Positions 63,028-64,000 of a DNA stretch of 64,000 nucleotides are shown here, piece by piece. Every line of letters starts with the position of its first letter. The first letter of the stretch is position 1. Made by a program: the position numbers and the translations under genes. Under the pieces are notes generated by a model, which was not told the origin of the DNA, ran no database searches, and saw nothing but the letters and a program-made list of their open reading frames with translations. Origin of the DNA: Arctopsyche grandis (taxonomy: Eukaryota > Arthropoda > Insecta > Trichoptera > Hydropsychidae); contig NC_135358.1 in assembly GCF_051622035.1 (NCBI RefSeq), positions 11,600,001 to 11,664,000 of the forward strand, read 5' to 3'.

Positions 63028-64000
63028 TTATTTATTTATTTACTTTACATACATGTACAGCCGCAAGGACAATTGAACAATAATATTATAAATAGAAAAA
63101 TAAAGCAAAAACAAAAAACATATTATTTAATATAAGAAAAAATATGAGTTTTAAAATCAATTGAATAAATAAATGAATGAATTAAAACAATAAAATAAAA
63201 TGCTTTTAGCATTTGTATACATCAGAAAAATGGTGATGCAACAATTTTTTTAAACTACATATGTTTACTAATATTAAAAAATCAAATTGGCTAAATTCGT
63301 TTCCCAGTTTATGAAGTCGGGGTAACGTTGAATTTTTGTTATAACTAGTGGCATAATTTTTGATGTGGAATAAATAGTTGCATTTGGTAAATCTCCCCGG
63401 TGTATGAAAATTTATCAGGTCCACTAACTCATTACTAAAGTACGGACCCAAAGCACGCCACTCATTGTTCAATTGTTGTAAATGCTTTGTAAAAAAGGTT
63501 CGGCAAACCTTTAACAATGCATTTACAACATTTGAACAATGAACGGTGCGCTCTGGGTCCGGGCTTTACTGAGTCATTACAGTCCATAGCTCCACAGAAC
63601 ACCAAACAGACATAATAAATCATTGATTATTCTCCTGTCACAAAGTTTGATCATATTCAATTTAATATACTTGTTGGTGACAGGGTCAGATTTTGTCAAA
63701 AAATTATAATCAATGAATGTAATAAATCTATTCTGAATCCTCTCGATGGAATTACTATGTACCTGTGAACTAGGGGACCATATTGGCGAATTAAATTCAA
63801 GTCGATTCCTTACCAATGAGAAAAATAATAATTTAATTGTGTTAATATTGTAAAAATGAATTAAATTTCTAACAAAGCCTAGGATTTTTGAAGAACTTTT
63901 AGTAACATAATCAATATGAGGAATAAATTTTTAAATAAAAGTTTTTCATCGAAAAAAATGACTAGGTCTTTAATAATGGATTTAGAGGACAATACAACAT
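63028..64000 (-). mobile_element. LINE 3' region, second family, runs off the window
   Basis: On the minus strand, 63816-63577 encodes LVRNRLEFNSPIWSPSS and HSNSIERIQNRFITF, the classic C-terminal reverse transcriptase motif of jockey-like LINEs (RSRLEYAS.VW.P....I..IE..Q..F). 63517-63206 encodes the following tail (ELVDLINFHTPGRFTK, LPRLHKLGNEF). An inverted duplication at 63429-63575 separates the two. A TTTATTTATTTA (plus strand) tail is at 63030-63043. Not functional as it stands. Confidence 0.8.
63429..63575. repeat. Inverted duplication inside the LINE
   Basis: About 72 bp (63429-63500) recur inverted at 63503-63575 with a few differences, for example GGACCCAAAGCACGCC against GGACCCAGAGCGCACC and TCATTGTTCAATTGTTGTA against TCATTGTTCAAATGTTGTA. 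One arm is coding sequence of the LINE. Confidence 0.85.

Overview
The window is AT-rich insect nuclear DNA. Genes are split by introns with GT..AG borders. Two genes belong to the insect-specific odorant receptor family. The non-coding DNA is dense in microsatellites of the ATGTATGT/ACATACATATGT type and in many kinds of transposable element. I cannot name the species or the order from the sequence. No CRISPR array, rRNA, intact tRNA or bacterial-type operon is present.

Genes lie mainly in the first 40 kb. In order they are: (1) the terminal coding exon of an unrecognised serine-rich gene (+, 1911-2952); (2) a secreted protein with two MAM-like repeats (-, 5302-6650), followed downstream by a decayed extra copy of the same repeat (about 3765-4330); (3) an unrecognised four-exon gene for an acidic 298-residue protein (+, 8808-10066); (4) two tandem odorant receptor genes (-, 10928-12750 and 13860-15527), each reconstructed here at exactly 419 residues; (5) a glycine-rich secreted, cuticle-type protein gene in four exons (+, 29634-31876); (6) COG1, a subunit of the conserved oligomeric Golgi tethering complex, in 13 exons and 961 residues (-, 33758-38230); (7) CRIPT, a small zinc-binding protein, in two exons and 100 residues (+, 39435-40015). 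COG1 and CRIPT are divergent neighbours. All exon sets were joined by reading frame and splice phase, and every junction keeps frame.

The stretch from about 15.6 to 29 kb and everything after 40 kb holds no gene I can support. It is an accumulation of mobile elements, many nested. They include non-autonomous Helitron-like elements (hairpin, then CTAG or CTAA, then T), piggyBac-like elements on TTAA sites, hAT-like elements (one with a perfect 8-bp target duplication), a long-TIR family with a perfect 9-bp target duplication, tRNA-derived SINEs, and 3' ends of LINE retrotransposons. Isolated GC-richer unique islands lie among them and could be regulatory or parts of an intron of a gene outside the window.

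The genes do not form a pathway; they are ordinary neighbours on an insect chromosome. I see no convincing new multi-gene system. The observations most worth checking are a perfect 61-nt inverted repeat near 20.0 kb, a SINE whose 5' end carries a perfect foldback, an inverted duplication inside a LINE near 63.5 kb, the MAM-like repeat expansion with a dead copy, an intron difference between the two receptors, and a LINE-tail family whose copies share nearly the same 5' boundary.
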